Shown here: positions 5,326 through 5,398 of the stretch, piece by piece
How positions within the stretch are numbered: position 1 is the first letter of the stretch
How the letters are laid out: every line of letters starts with the position of its first letter
NCBI GenBank assembly: GCA_964527385.1
Contig: CAZGPZ010000073.1
Coordinates: 1 to 5,398 of the forward strand
DNA length: 5,398 nt
Reading direction: 5' to 3'
Source: JANWHZ01 sp964527385
Lineage (GTDB): Bacteria; Patescibacteriota; Saccharimonadia; Saccharimonadales; UBA4665
The notes under the pieces: model-generated
The model's input: only the letters and a program-made list of their open reading frames with translations
What the model was told of the DNA's origin: nothing
Databases searched by the model: none
Made by a program: the position numbers and the translations under genes

Positions 5326-5350
5326 TTCGAATCCCTATCGCCTGAGTACG

Positions 5351-5387
5351 AAAAAAGCGCCCATCTGCCTACTGGCAAATGAACGCT
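5351..5387 (-). terminator. Rho-independent terminator of a gene beyond the right edge
   Basis: On the minus strand a 14-bp uninterrupted stem (5356-5369 with 5374-5387, including three G-U pairs) closes an AGTA loop and runs straight into TTTTTT. On the plus strand the wobble positions become A-C mismatches, so the element is directional. It implies a minus-strand gene or RNA that ends just outside the window, after position 5398. Confidence 0.8.
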
Positions 5388-5398
5388 CTTTTCGTGGC

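Noticed and set aside
5295..5345. Possible tRNA gene on the plus strand ending in GTTCGAATCCCTATCGCC
   Set aside because: The T-loop-like motif has no complementary 5' T-stem strand, the 19-base hairpin lacks an anticodon loop with U33, and there is no acceptor partner or CCA.
5148..5378. Minus-strand open frame of 76 codons upstream of the W-H-x-H gene
   Set aside because: Its start codon lies inside the stem of the strong terminator at 5351-5387, it overlaps the next gene's start and promoter, and its product has no recognisable domain.

Overview
The window is bacterial chromosomal DNA of roughly balanced base composition, packed with short-spaced genes. I favour a lineage of the Patescibacteria/candidate phyla radiation (Saccharibacteria-like). 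The reasons are the compact layout, the near-leaderless promoters and a small tandem-repeat protein of a style I associate with that group. No rRNA or other taxonomic marker is present, so this is a tentative inference. I see no transposase, CRISPR array or complete tRNA.

Layout. On the minus strand, from 2835 down to 37, lie a membrane cytochrome b fused to a sulfite-oxidase-type molybdopterin domain and a NarK-type nitrate/nitrite transporter. A 119-base divergent promoter region (2836-2954) separates them from a plus-strand operon. That operon encodes an ArsR/SmtB-type regulator, a ferredoxin-NADP reductase-like FAD/NAD oxidoreductase, a YeaO-type DUF488 protein and the stump of an AlkA-like DNA glycosylase. 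A short spacer (4525-4659) holds a terminator-like hairpin. It is followed by a minus-strand gene (4660-5151) for a protein built from two copies of a W-H-x-H-x5-C module. The last 250 bases hold no convincing gene. They contain several stem-loops and a textbook intrinsic terminator for a minus-strand transcript entering from beyond the right edge.

How the genes may work together. Transporter, membrane b-type cytochrome, Mo domain and flavin reductase are the parts expected of a small oxyanion-reducing chain. NarK imports nitrate (or nitrite), NAD(P)H electrons pass through the flavoprotein and/or quinol-cytochrome b, and a Mo centre predicted to face the cytoplasm does the chemistry. The set resembles a dispersed version of eukaryotic nitrate reductase (Mo + heme b + FAD/NADH). 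However, the Mo-site motif is Cys-Ile-Gln-Gly-Trp, not the Cys-x-Gly-Asn-Arg-Arg of sulfite oxidase and plant nitrate reductase, so the substrate is open. The ArsR protein carries most of a C-terminal alpha5-type metal site with two cysteines set inside it. It probably binds an inverted repeat over its own promoter, which lies between the two transcription units.
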